A stretch of 51,695 nt of DNA from Leptospira biflexa (GTDB lineage Bacteria > Spirochaetota > Leptospiria > Turneriellales > DYLW01), in NCBI GenBank assembly GCA_020720785.1, contig DYOA01000016.1:1-51695 (forward strand), in the 5' to 3' direction. Under the pieces are notes generated by a model that saw nothing but the letters and a program-made list of their open reading frames with translations, had not been told where the DNA came from and made no database searches. Each line of letters opens with the position of its first letter. Position 1 is the first letter of the stretch. A program made the translations under genes and the position numbers. Shown here one piece after another: positions 42,108 through 50,242 of this stretch.

Positions 42108-42879
42108 GTATTTTATTTTTCTCTTTGCATTTATTCTTCTGGTGGCATACCTGCCATATCCGGAAATATCCCCGGAAAAAGCATATTTATCTCCGGAAAT
42201 CCTTCATTGCAAAAATTTCTGCGAAGGAATATTCGGGTATTCTCCGCTGGGGGAAAGCCTTTTTCATCTGATTTTCTGGGGAAGTCTGAATACCATCGTC
42301 TTTGGCCTTTCTGCCAGAATGTTAGCGGTTCTGGCTTCCCTGCTTTTTATGTTTGCGATTCTGGGCATCTGGAAAGGGATTTCCACTTTTACCATGAAAA
42401 TAGCCGATATTATTATCACCCTGCCCGTGATTTTTATTGCAGTGTCCCTGATGATTCTTTCCCATGGGAATGCCCTCTCCGCTATTTTTGCGGTGGGACT
42501 GGCCGAATGGGCATTCAATATAAAATGGCTCATTTCCCGTGCGGTGGAGTATGCAAACCCGGCCTATGTCCAGTATTCCTTTCTTACCGGCGGAGGAACC
42601 ATCCACCAATTCCATTACCACCACTGGCCGGAATTAAAAGAGGACATTGTCCGCCTTTTCCAGATATTTTTACCTGAGAGTTTGCTGGCTATTGCCGCCT
42701 TGGAATTTCTGGGGGTATCCGGAGAAGGTTTTTTCCCGGCAGACGGACTGGGCTACCAGATTGCGGCGTACAAAGACCTGCTTTTTCTGTACCCGCATCT
42801 GGTTTTCATTCCCGTGGCCGTGCTGGTGGGGATTCTGCTGGTCGCAAATGCCGGATTAAACCGATTTAAAAACGACTAA
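42097..42879 (+). CDS. ABC transporter permease, DppC/OppC-like
   Basis: A 260-residue partner permease. An N-terminal helix (FIFLFAFILLVAYLPY) precedes the DppC-type element FGYSPLGESLFHLIFWGSLN, analogous to 'GTDxxGRDxxSRxxxGxR', then about five helices. The coupling loop is SRAVEYANPAYVQYSFLTGG, and the C-terminal block LPESLLAIAALEFLGVSGEG equals the usual 'ESxLSFLGLG' of oligopeptide permeases. It is somewhat shorter than typical DppC (about 300). It ends 24 nt inside the convergent phosphatase gene. With its partner it would form a heterodimeric peptide or small-solute importer lacking local ATPase genes. Confidence 0.85.
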   Translation: MKIRYFIFLFAFILLVAYLPYPEISPEKAYLSPEILHCKNFCEGIFGYSPLGESLFHLIFWGSLNTIVFGLSARMLAVLASLLFMFAILGIWKGISTFTMKIADIIITLPVIFIAVSLMILSHGNALSAIFAVGLAEWAFNIKWLISRAVEYANPAYVQYSFLTGGGTIHQFHYHHWPELKEDIVRLFQIFLPESLLAIAALEFLGVSGEGFFPADGLGYQIAAYKDLLFLYPHLVFIPVAVLVGILLVANAGLNRFKND

Positions 42880-44490
42880 TGTCATATCATCATGCTGCTG
42901 GGCACCCTGGGTGAAATTATCCAGATCTTCCACCAGCTTTTCCACAATTTCTGCCGCATTGTATTCCGAATACGCAAGAATTTTTCCCCGCATATTTTTT
43001 AATCCAAATTCATTTTTCATCGGATCCCAGGCTTCCGTGATGCCGTCCGTATAAAGGATGATCATATCTCCGGGCTCCAGTTTAACCTTGGAAATGGAAT
43101 AACGATTGTTCTCGTCAATACCCATCGGCAGGCCTTCAATTTTGGCAAGAGTAATCAACGTATCAGCGGATCGGTAAATAAACAAGGGCCCGTGACCACC
43201 ATTGGAAAACTCCACTTCCCGGGTTTCCGGATCATAGATAAAAAACAGGATGGTGGCAAATTTATCAATATGTGCCTGGGAAGCCATCACAGAGTTAATG
43301 GTGGATAAAACGATGTCCGGACGCAGGTATTTGTGCAGGGTCAGAAATGTGGTCACCACCGTTTTTATGAGAACCATTACCAGGGAAGCGGATATGGATT
43401 TCCCGGAAACGTCAGAAATGAGCACAGCCATTTTACCGTCCGGCAGACGAATGATATCATAGTAATCACCACCCACCCCTTTGGCCGCTCGCGTGAATCC
43501 TTTTATCTGGTACGTACTTTTTTTGAAGAATTTTCCGGGATTCATACCTTCCTGGATTTCCTGTGCCTGCCGGATCTGTTCATCGGTAATTAATTGTTCT
43601 TCCCTAGCTTCCTGGGCTTTTTTCAAACCATCGGTCATCTGGTTGAACTGTCTTGCCAGTGCTCCCAGTTCGTCCTTGCCCAGATCCGGTATTTTGTGAT
43701 CCAGATTTCCACCCCCCACAATCCCCGCTCCGGTATACAGGACATTGATGGGTTTGACAATCAAACCGGACATCAGGAGAGACCCGATAATTCCAATGAT
43801 CCAGAACACCAGAGCGGAAATCAGAATTAATTTCAGGTTTTCCCGGAAAGCTTCCTGTATTTTTGCATCAGAAAATACAATCTGGGCTGTGGCCAGCCGG
43901 TCTTTTTTTCCGATTTGGAACGGATGATAAACCGGGTAGTGAAACACATATAAATTGCTTCCTGTATATTTATCCTTAATCCGGACTAATTCCGTACGGA
44001 TTTTCTGGATTTCCAATTCTTCCGCCTGCTGGGGATATTTATCCCAGGCCTCCAGTACTTTCTGGTGGAACAGCTTATCCAGGTTTTCACGATGCTTCTG
44101 GGGTATCCATGTTCCATATCCGTTTATCAAAGCGGGGGATTTGATTTGATTATCCTGGGTGGTCAGCACGGAACCATAGACAAAATGCCCCAGTTTTTGT
44201 AAAAATTGAATATTATCAGAAATATAAATATCGTCCTTGGAGACAAAAGCTCTTCCATATCCAAACGCCAGATAGATGACCCTGTCTTTACCGTCCTCAA
44301 TCAGCTCATTTTCCAGGCGCTGGTTGAACTCATTCAGGAGCAGAAAACCAATGGAGCCAATGATCAATGCGGTGAAACTGATGATCATAACCGATATTTT
44401 CAGACGGATACTGATTTTAATACCGCTTTGGGATTTGTCCTCTGACCTGTTCTGGTTTTCTGTGTTTTTTTCGTTGTCCGGTGGCACCAT
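42856..44490 (-). CDS. HAMP-containing SpoIIE/PP2C-type serine phosphatase
   Basis: A 544-residue membrane phosphatase. TM1 (~31-52, SVMIISFTALIIGSIGFLLL) and TM2 (~222-245, LILISALVFWIIGIIGSLLM) enclose a ~170-residue periplasmic sensor region. A HAMP domain (VKPINVLYTGA to LARQFNQMTDGL) and a short coiled coil follow. The SpoIIE domain (~320-544) contains the metal-site GVGGDYYDII, VLISDVSGKSISASL, FSNGGHGPLFIY, ILYTDGITEAWDP and DDMTLVVF. Such enzymes dephosphorylate anti-anti-sigma or similar proteins; no STAS or anti-sigma gene is adjacent. TATAAT directly abuts its ATG on the coding strand. It is divergent from pgk by about 105 bp and tail-to-tail with the permeases. Confidence 0.9.
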   Translation of the reverse strand: MVPPDNEKNTENQNRSEDKSQSGIKISIRLKISVMIISFTALIIGSIGFLLLNEFNQRLENELIEDGKDRVIYLAFGYGRAFVSKDDIYISDNIQFLQKLGHFVYGSVLTTQDNQIKSPALINGYGTWIPQKHRENLDKLFHQKVLEAWDKYPQQAEELEIQKIRTELVRIKDKYTGSNLYVFHYPVYHPFQIGKKDRLATAQIVFSDAKIQEAFRENLKLILISALVFWIIGIIGSLLMSGLIVKPINVLYTGAGIVGGGNLDHKIPDLGKDELGALARQFNQMTDGLKKAQEAREEQLITDEQIRQAQEIQEGMNPGKFFKKSTYQIKGFTRAAKGVGGDYYDIIRLPDGKMAVLISDVSGKSISASLVMVLIKTVVTTFLTLHKYLRPDIVLSTINSVMASQAHIDKFATILFFIYDPETREVEFSNGGHGPLFIYRSADTLITLAKIEGLPMGIDENNRYSISKVKLEPGDMIILYTDGITEAWDPMKNEFGLKNMRGKILAYSEYNAAEIVEKLVEDLDNFTQGAQQHDDMTLVVFKSV

Positions 44491-44595
44491 ATTATATTAT
44501 TGAATTCGTTTCACATTATGTAAACTAATTTATATTTTTTCCCATCGTCATGAAAAAATGCTTTACCAATTATTAAGGAAATCCCGCTATCATAT

Positions 44596-45789
44596 ATGGC
44601 TATAAAAGGAATGGATGCCCTGGATCCCAGAGGGAAAAAAATTATCATCCGGGTGGACTTTAATGTCCCCATGGATAAGCAAACCGGCAAAATCACAGAC
44701 GATACCCGGATTCAGAAAGCACTGCCCACTCTGCACTATGTTCTGGACAATGGAGGCAGTGCAATACTGATCTCCCACATGGGCCGCCCCAAAGGACAGA
44801 GAGATTCCTTTGTCACCATGCAGAAAACCGCTGACCATTTATCCACTCTGCTCAGCAATAAAATTTATTTCAGTGAAGACGCCATCGGTCCCAAAGCGGG
44901 AGAACTGGCAAAAAATCTGAAAAGCGGGGAAATTCTGGTTCTGGAAAATATTCGTTTTTATCCGGAAGAGACATCCAAAGAAAAAAGCGAGCGCACAAAA
45001 TTTGCCCAGGCAATCGCAATAATGGGAGATACTTATATAGATGATGCCTTTGGCTCCTGCCACAGAGCCCACGCATCCATTGTGGAATTGGCGGAGCAAC
45101 TTCCGGCTTATGCAGGATTATTACTGAAAAAAGAGGTGGATATTCTGGAAAGAATCCTCAAAAAACCAGAGAAACCTTTTGTGGCTGTGATTGGCGGGGC
45201 AAAAGTTTCCTCAAAGATTACCGTTCTGGAAAAACTGATTGAGAAAGTGGACACCATACTGATTGGCGGGGCCATGGCATATACGTTTCTGAAATCCCGG
45301 GCACTGGAAACCGGAAATTCCATGGTGGAAACAGAATATCTATCCAAAGCATTCCAGATCATTGACAAGGCTAATTTTCACAAAACGGGTTTTTTTCTTC
45401 CGGAAGACCATCTGGTGGCCAGTGAATTCTCTGAAAAAGCCAAAACAAAAACCGTGGGAAAAGAAATTCCCACAGGCTGGATGGGCATGGATATTGGACC
45501 CAAAACCATCGACCGGTATTCCAAAATCATTAAGGATGCGAAAACGGTACTCTGGAATGGCCCCATGGGGGTTTTTGAAATGCAGCCCTATTCCAAAGGA
45601 ACGTATTCCATTGCCAAAGCCATGTCCAAAATGAAAGGCACCAGCGTGGTGGGCGGTGGAGACTCCGTCCTTGCAGTAAAAAACGCCGGAATGGAAGATA
45701 AAATAACCCATGTTTCCACCGGCGGCGGAGCTACTCTGGAGTATCTGGAAGGCAAGATACTGCCCGGCATTGCGATATTAGATAAATAA
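44596..45789 (+). CDS. pgk: phosphoglycerate kinase
   Basis: Glycolytic ATP-forming kinase interconverting 1,3-bisphosphoglycerate and 3-phosphoglycerate. The 397 residues begin MAIKGMDALDPRGKKIIIRV with the substrate-binding RVDFNVP. HMGRPKG, ENIRFYPEE and DDAFGSCHRAHASI form the N-domain basic patch. The C-domain holds GGAKVSSKI, FFLPEDHL, WNGPMGVFE and GGGDSVLAV, ending with STGGGATLEYLEG. No good Shine-Dalgarno is placed before the ATG. The aminotransferase gene follows after 3 nt. Neither gapdh nor tpiA, frequent neighbours, is present. Confidence 0.97.
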   Translation: MAIKGMDALDPRGKKIIIRVDFNVPMDKQTGKITDDTRIQKALPTLHYVLDNGGSAILISHMGRPKGQRDSFVTMQKTADHLSTLLSNKIYFSEDAIGPKAGELAKNLKSGEILVLENIRFYPEETSKEKSERTKFAQAIAIMGDTYIDDAFGSCHRAHASIVELAEQLPAYAGLLLKKEVDILERILKKPEKPFVAVIGGAKVSSKITVLEKLIEKVDTILIGGAMAYTFLKSRALETGNSMVETEYLSKAFQIIDKANFHKTGFFLPEDHLVASEFSEKAKTKTVGKEIPTGWMGMDIGPKTIDRYSKIIKDAKTVLWNGPMGVFEMQPYSKGTYSIAKAMSKMKGTSVVGGGDSVLAVKNAGMEDKITHVSTGGGATLEYLEGKILPGIAILDK

Positions 45790-45792
45790 ACT

Positions 45793-46968
45793 ATGCAGGA
45801 GATAAATTGGGATTCCAAGATATCCCACGTTGTTCAGAAACTGAAACCCTCCGGAATCCGGGTTTTTTTTGATATTGTTGCCCAGAAAAAAGATGTCATC
45901 TCTCTGGGGGTGGGAGAGCCGGATTTTGTGAGTCCTCCGGCTGTGCTGGAGGCGGGGATTGAAGCTATCCGCTCCGGTTATACCCATTACACCGGAAACC
46001 AGGGAATACCCAGTCTACGCAAGTCCATCTCCCGGTATCTGGAAAAGGAATACCGGATTGATTACAACCCGGATGACGAAGTTCTGGTTACCGTGGGGGT
46101 CAGCCAGGGAAAGGATCTGGCCCTGCGTTCCTCGCTGAACCCCGGCGATGAGGTGATTTATTCCTCTCCCAGTTATGTTTCCTATGATCCACTCATTGAG
46201 CTGGCGGGCGGGAAACCGGTTAAGGTGGTGGTTCATTTTGAAAATAATTTTCAACTGGAAGTGGAAGACCTGGAAAAAGCGGTGACCCCAAAAACTAAAA
46301 TTCTGTTTCTAAATTATCCCGCCAATCCCACCGGCAACAGCTATGACACGGACAAACTGGAGAATATCCGCTCTTTTGTGGAAAAACATAATCTGATTGT
46401 TATTTCTGATGAAATCTACGGGGAATTAAGCTATGAAAAAAATCATGTTCCCTTTGCCTCCCTGCCGGGGATGAAGGAAAGGACCATGACCCTGGGAGGT
46501 TTTTCCAAGGCATACGCCATGACCGGCTGGCGGATTGGGTATGCTGCCGGCCCCAAAGAATGGATTTATGCCATGATGAAGATTCACCAGTATTCCATGC
46601 TGAGTGTTCCCACCCTGGCCCAGCTTGCTGCAGAGGCTGCCCTGAAATATGCCCAGAAAGACCGTTTCCGGATGAAAGATTCCTACCATAAAAGAAGAAA
46701 TGAGATTGTTCAGGGATTCAATTCCATTGGGCTGAAAACCCTGGTTCCGGACGGGGCTTTCTATGTGTTTCCATCGGTGCGGGAAACCGGATACCTCTCC
46801 ATGGATTTTGCCCAGAAACTTCTGGATACCCAGAATGTGGCTGTGGTGCCGGGTACCGCTTTTGGGGATGAGGGCGAAGGATTTTTCCGGGCATGTTTTG
46901 CGACCTCCTTGAAGGAGATACAGGAAGCGATCCGGAGAATGGATTCCTTTCTGAATACAAAAAGTTAA
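45793..46968 (+). CDS. class I/II PLP aminotransferase, aspartate/aromatic type
   Basis: A 391-residue fold-type I aminotransferase. Landmarks are ISLGVGEPDFVSPPAV, YTHYTGNQGIPSLRKSI, the cofactor Asn in LNYPANPTGN, the Asp-Tyr pair in ISDEIYGELSY, the PLP lysine Lys239 in GGFSKAYAMTGWRIGY, and a C-terminal Arg in FFRACFATS. It fits the Igamma group of aspartate/aromatic aminotransferases, but substrate cannot be fixed from sequence. An aromatic role would suit the scattered aro/trp genes in this window. It is in an operon with pgk; its TAA interlocks with the TAA of the convergent TPR gene within a TTAA. Confidence 0.9.
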   Translation: MQEINWDSKISHVVQKLKPSGIRVFFDIVAQKKDVISLGVGEPDFVSPPAVLEAGIEAIRSGYTHYTGNQGIPSLRKSISRYLEKEYRIDYNPDDEVLVTVGVSQGKDLALRSSLNPGDEVIYSSPSYVSYDPLIELAGGKPVKVVVHFENNFQLEVEDLEKAVTPKTKILFLNYPANPTGNSYDTDKLENIRSFVEKHNLIVISDEIYGELSYEKNHVPFASLPGMKERTMTLGGFSKAYAMTGWRIGYAAGPKEWIYAMMKIHQYSMLSVPTLAQLAAEAALKYAQKDRFRMKDSYHKRRNEIVQGFNSIGLKTLVPDGAFYVFPSVRETGYLSMDFAQKLLDTQNVAVVPGTAFGDEGEGFFRACFATSLKEIQEAIRRMDSFLNTKS

Positions 46969-48197
46969 ATCCATAGCCGCAGGATTTCAATATACGGGAG
47001 CTTCTGGCTTCCCATGGTTCCTTTGAATTTTCCGTATATGATAATTCTTTTTTCCCTGAAATCCTTTTTAAACCGATCAATTTTATCCACAGATGACGTT
47101 ATCATGGGATAAAAAGCATAAGCAATATATTTTTCATCTTTTTCTTTGCTCTGGAGATTCAGTTTGAGCTCCAGCCCATTATCTCTTTCTTTTAATTCTA
47201 TAATTTCTGCATCATGCAGAACCAGGGCATCCACATATAAAGCTGGCTCAGAAATAATATCCTGCAAGGATATGGAATCATCAAAATCCCTGTAATGCGG
47301 CACCGGAATAAATTTTAAAAATATTTTTACTTTTTCCATTGTCCTGAAATCTGCATTGGAATGAAGAATTTTCATGGCCAGATACCGGGATTGGTTTATC
47401 TTTCCTTTACCCAGCAGCTCCCGTGCATTATTGAAATCATCAATGAGTTCTTTTCTGGTATTATACTGGACGATGGCCGGAGATTTCCGGTAAATATGTG
47501 CATAGTCATCTATTTGCATGCTTTCCGGTTTCACATTTTTCCCCCCTGAATCCAATAATCCCAGAATATTCTCTCTCTGGAAGAAGAGAAAACCGGAAAG
47601 GCCTGCCAGAAGCACAATAATGATAATTTTTATTCCACTGCGGGAAGATATCCTAACAGGCAAACGGGGGAGGAAATCCCGGAATTTCCGGATACGTTTG
47701 GGAGGAAAATCTTCACTCTCTTCCAGGATGGGAACGGGTGGAATTACCGGATCCGTTTCCTGGATCATTTTTTTTTCCAGATCATTGAAAAAATCCGGCA
47801 GGACAATGAACTCAGAAATCCTGCCCTCGCGTGCTTCCTGAACCAGATTTTCCCCGGATCTGGCTTTTTCCAGCAGGCGGACTGCCAGCCACCCTTCCCT
47901 GTTCTGGGTTAATTTTGTCCATTCCCAGAGGGCTTTTTCCAGATCATCATCCAGCAAAGCCACGTATGCCCGCATATAGATGATGGGTACGGCCTCCGGC
48001 TGGATCTTCTCCGCCTGCTCCAGATATTGGGCCATGGAATTGCGTTCGTCCAAATGTCCACAGGCAACGCTACCCAAATACCATGCCCAGAAATTATCTT
48101 TTTCTCCGGATAAAATCTCATCGACCTGCTGGAGAGTTTTTTCAAACTCCCCGTTTCTCAAGAATACAAATGCTTTTGTCTCTCCAGTGAGACTCAA
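46965..48197 (-). CDS. membrane protein with N-terminal TPR-like region
   Basis: A 410-residue protein without a named family. Residues ~1-110 form TPR-like helical pairs (AFVFLRNGEFEKTLQQVDEI; MAQYLEQAEKIQPEAVPIIY; ALLDDDLEKALWEW). A Pro/Glu-rich linker and a basic patch precede one helix (~192-208, IKIIIIVLLAGLSGFLFF). The C-terminal ~195 residues lie outside and may contain an OB-like beta region (ALYVDALVLHDAEII ... RIIIYGKFKG), similar to 'tRNA_anti-like' domains in some exported proteins. TTG start, with the first bases overlapping the efp stop as TTGA, so it is translationally coupled to efp. Topology N-in, C-out is inferred. Role unknown. Confidence 0.6.
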   Translation of the reverse strand: MSLTGETKAFVFLRNGEFEKTLQQVDEILSGEKDNFWAWYLGSVACGHLDERNSMAQYLEQAEKIQPEAVPIIYMRAYVALLDDDLEKALWEWTKLTQNREGWLAVRLLEKARSGENLVQEAREGRISEFIVLPDFFNDLEKKMIQETDPVIPPVPILEESEDFPPKRIRKFRDFLPRLPVRISSRSGIKIIIIVLLAGLSGFLFFQRENILGLLDSGGKNVKPESMQIDDYAHIYRKSPAIVQYNTRKELIDDFNNARELLGKGKINQSRYLAMKILHSNADFRTMEKVKIFLKFIPVPHYRDFDDSISLQDIISEPALYVDALVLHDAEIIELKERDNGLELKLNLQSKEKDEKYIAYAFYPMITSSVDKIDRFKKDFREKRIIIYGKFKGTMGSQKLPYIEILRLWI

Positions 48198-48757
48198 CGG
48201 TTCACTCGTTCCACGTAGGAAAAATCCCGCAGATCCAGCTTAATAACATCTCCTCTTTTCACAAAAAGAGGAACCTGTACTTTCCCACCGGTTTCCAGCT
48301 CCACTTCTTTTGTGGGATTGGTGGCGGTATCCCCTTTTACACCGTCTTCCGCGTATGTCACTTCCAGTTCCACAAAATTCGGAGGAATCACACTCACCGG
48401 CTTCCCTTCGTAAAGCAGGACCTGCAATTCCATACCTTCCCGCATGAATGGCAGTATGTCTTCTATTTCGCTTTTTTCCACCCGAATTTCGTCATACTGT
48501 ACCGTATCCATAAATACCACGGCATCTCCTTCATCGTAGGAATAACTGACGGGGCGTTTTTCCAATTCCACATCCTCTAGATTTTCTCCGGAGCGGAATG
48601 TTCTTTCCACCGTGGTTCCCTTGCTCAAGCTTTTCAGGCGAACCCTCACAATTGCTGCCCCTTTTCCAGGTTTATGGTGCTGGAAACTCTGCACAATCTG
48701 TAAATCTCCTTCGATCTTCAGGGCCATGCCTCTTTTGATATGGTTTGAATTAATCAT
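48194..48757 (-). CDS. efp: translation elongation factor P
   Basis: Relieves ribosome stalling at consecutive prolines. The 187 residues contain the N-terminal KOW domain with the tip loop HHKPGKGAAIV; Lys32 corresponds to the lysine modified by beta-lysylation in E. coli. The two OB domains follow (SYSYDEGDAVVFMDTVQYDE; PPNFVELEVTYAEDGVKGDT, TNPTKEVELETGGKVQVPLF), ending DFSYVERVNR. AGAGGG precedes the ATG. A modifying enzyme (EpmA/EpmB type) is not in the window. It lies between a small exported protein (29 nt upstream) and the TPR membrane protein. Confidence 0.95.
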   Translation of the reverse strand: MINSNHIKRGMALKIEGDLQIVQSFQHHKPGKGAAIVRVRLKSLSKGTTVERTFRSGENLEDVELEKRPVSYSYDEGDAVVFMDTVQYDEIRVEKSEIEDILPFMREGMELQVLLYEGKPVSVIPPNFVELEVTYAEDGVKGDTATNPTKEVELETGGKVQVPLFVKRGDVIKLDLRDFSYVERVNR

Positions 48758-48786
48758 AATCCCTCTTTCAATTTTTTTAACATTTT

Positions 48787-49260
48787 CTAATAACGAATCA
48801 TGTCATCAATATAATAATCCACTTTCAAGAGGGAACCATGAATTATTTTTCTTCTTTTTCTGATCTCCCTGGAATTATCCGTTTGCACGCGTATTCCATG
48901 GATAATGGTCAACTCTTCTTCTTCATGGGCAGTAAAAATATATGTCACCCGGAATGGAATTCCCTGAATACAGATTTCCCGGAAGCGATCATTGATATAA
49001 TCGAACTGATCCCGGCGGTACCGAATATACAGCAAGTCACCATTTCCATTATAAAAAACAAGATAATTACCCTGGCTTTTCTGGAACAGATAAACCCCGG
49101 AGTATTCTTTTTTTTCCTCCATATTTTCCGGAAGATAATCCGTGGCATAATCGGCATGGAGCATTCCGGAGGAAAACCCAAGCAAAAAAAATACCCAGAG
49201 GAGCAGTATTTTATTTTTTGGGAATGATTTCTTTTTTATCCCCATTTTTTTTCGCTTCAT
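48787..49260 (-). CDS. small exported protein of unknown function
   Basis: A 157-residue (or 152-residue, from the ATG at 49245) protein. A basic N-terminus (MGIKKKSFPKNK) leads into a hydrophobic core ILLLWVFFLLGFSSGM and likely cleavage after LHA, so it is exported. The mature ~115 residues are rich in Tyr, Arg and Glu, with beta-like stretches (YSGVYLFQKSQGNYLVFY, GNGDLLYIRYRRDQFDYI, IPFRVTYIFTA). No family recognised. Its start overlaps the end of the HEAT-repeat gene by 35-50 nt depending on the ATG used, and efp follows. Both candidate ribosome sites are weak. Confidence 0.55.
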   Translation of the reverse strand: MKRKKMGIKKKSFPKNKILLLWVFFLLGFSSGMLHADYATDYLPENMEEKKEYSGVYLFQKSQGNYLVFYNGNGDLLYIRYRRDQFDYINDRFREICIQGIPFRVTYIFTAHEEEELTIIHGIRVQTDNSREIRKRRKIIHGSLLKVDYYIDDMIRY

Positions 49261-50242
49261 CCAGTATTTTCAGTGCTTCTTTTGCCGCATTGATCACCGC
49301 GATACTGGAATCGTATTTTACTTTGAATTCCAGCATATCCCGTGCGGACTCGATTTTTAATTCTGCTATCTGGTTAATTGCCCGGATTCGGATGGCGTCA
49401 TCATCATCTTTTGCCATGTCCATCAATATTTTTTCCACATCTTTATCACCCAGCTCAATCAAAGAATTGATAATCTGCATCCGGAAAAGTCTGTATTTTT
49501 TCTTCTCATCAATATCCTCAATATCATCTATTTTCTTCAGCTCTTTTGTTAGGATCTCCCGTGCATTGGGGATTTTTAATTTGCCCATCGCGTAAGCAAT
49601 ATATCGTTTATGGGTTAAGGATATTTCCGGATCTTCCAGATTTTTTACCAGATAATCCAATAACGTCTGCTGGTTGTATTTGATATCAGAAAAATATACC
49701 AGGATCACATTTTTATTCTCCGCATGGGTCTGTTCGCCCATTAATTTTTCCATGAGTAAGGAATTTATTTCCCTGGCACCAAGTTTTCCTGCCGTCCGCA
49801 GCATATCCTGCAATTTGTTATCATTTTCCGCAAAATCTGATTCCCGGATCAGTTTTTCAATTACCGGTAATGCAGATGCGATCTTCTTTTTTTCAATGGC
49901 TGTCAGGGCATTAAAAAATACATCCCGGTTTTTTTCCTCCAGAAATGGAATCACTTTTTCATCCAGATCATTCCATTTCACTCTGGATACCATAATCCCC
50001 AGTTTAGCACGAATGAGAATGTCCCTGCTTTCAAATAATTTCTTTAATTCCGGTATCAGTGCCTTTTGGTCATCTTCCGGCAATGTGAAAATCTGCTCAA
50101 TGGCCCTGCGGACCTGCTCTGAATTGCCATATTTTATTGTTAATTCAATCCTTTTCCATTTTTCTGACGTGTCCATTTTCTGGGAAAAAATCCCGGAGCT
50201 CACCAGAAGAATGGAAACGACAAGTGCCGGAATTTTTTTCAT
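49211..50242 (-). CDS. exported HEAT-repeat protein
   Basis: A 343-residue protein with signal peptide MKKIPALVVSILLVSSGIF (cleavage near SQK). The remainder is all alpha-helical, with HEAT/armadillo-like repeats. Examples are VIPFLEEKNRDVFFNALTAI, LPVIEKLIRESDFAEN, LLDYLVKNLEDPEISLTHKR, IINSLIELGDKDVEKILMDM and DDAIRIRAINQIAELKIESA. Such scaffolds mediate protein contacts; the partner is unknown. The ATG overlaps the preceding TPR-gene stop as ATGA, so the two repeat proteins are made together and could form a periplasmic or envelope complex, which is inference. Confidence 0.75.
   Translation of the reverse strand: MKKIPALVVSILLVSSGIFSQKMDTSEKWKRIELTIKYGNSEQVRRAIEQIFTLPEDDQKALIPELKKLFESRDILIRAKLGIMVSRVKWNDLDEKVIPFLEEKNRDVFFNALTAIEKKKIASALPVIEKLIRESDFAENDNKLQDMLRTAGKLGAREINSLLMEKLMGEQTHAENKNVILVYFSDIKYNQQTLLDYLVKNLEDPEISLTHKRYIAYAMGKLKIPNAREILTKELKKIDDIEDIDEKKKYRLFRMQIINSLIELGDKDVEKILMDMAKDDDDAIRIRAINQIAELKIESARDMLEFKVKYDSSIAVINAAKEALKILDEAKKNGDKKEIIPKK

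Noticed and set aside
47083..47091. Perfect DnaA box TTATCCACA
   Set aside because: Again isolated within a coding region.
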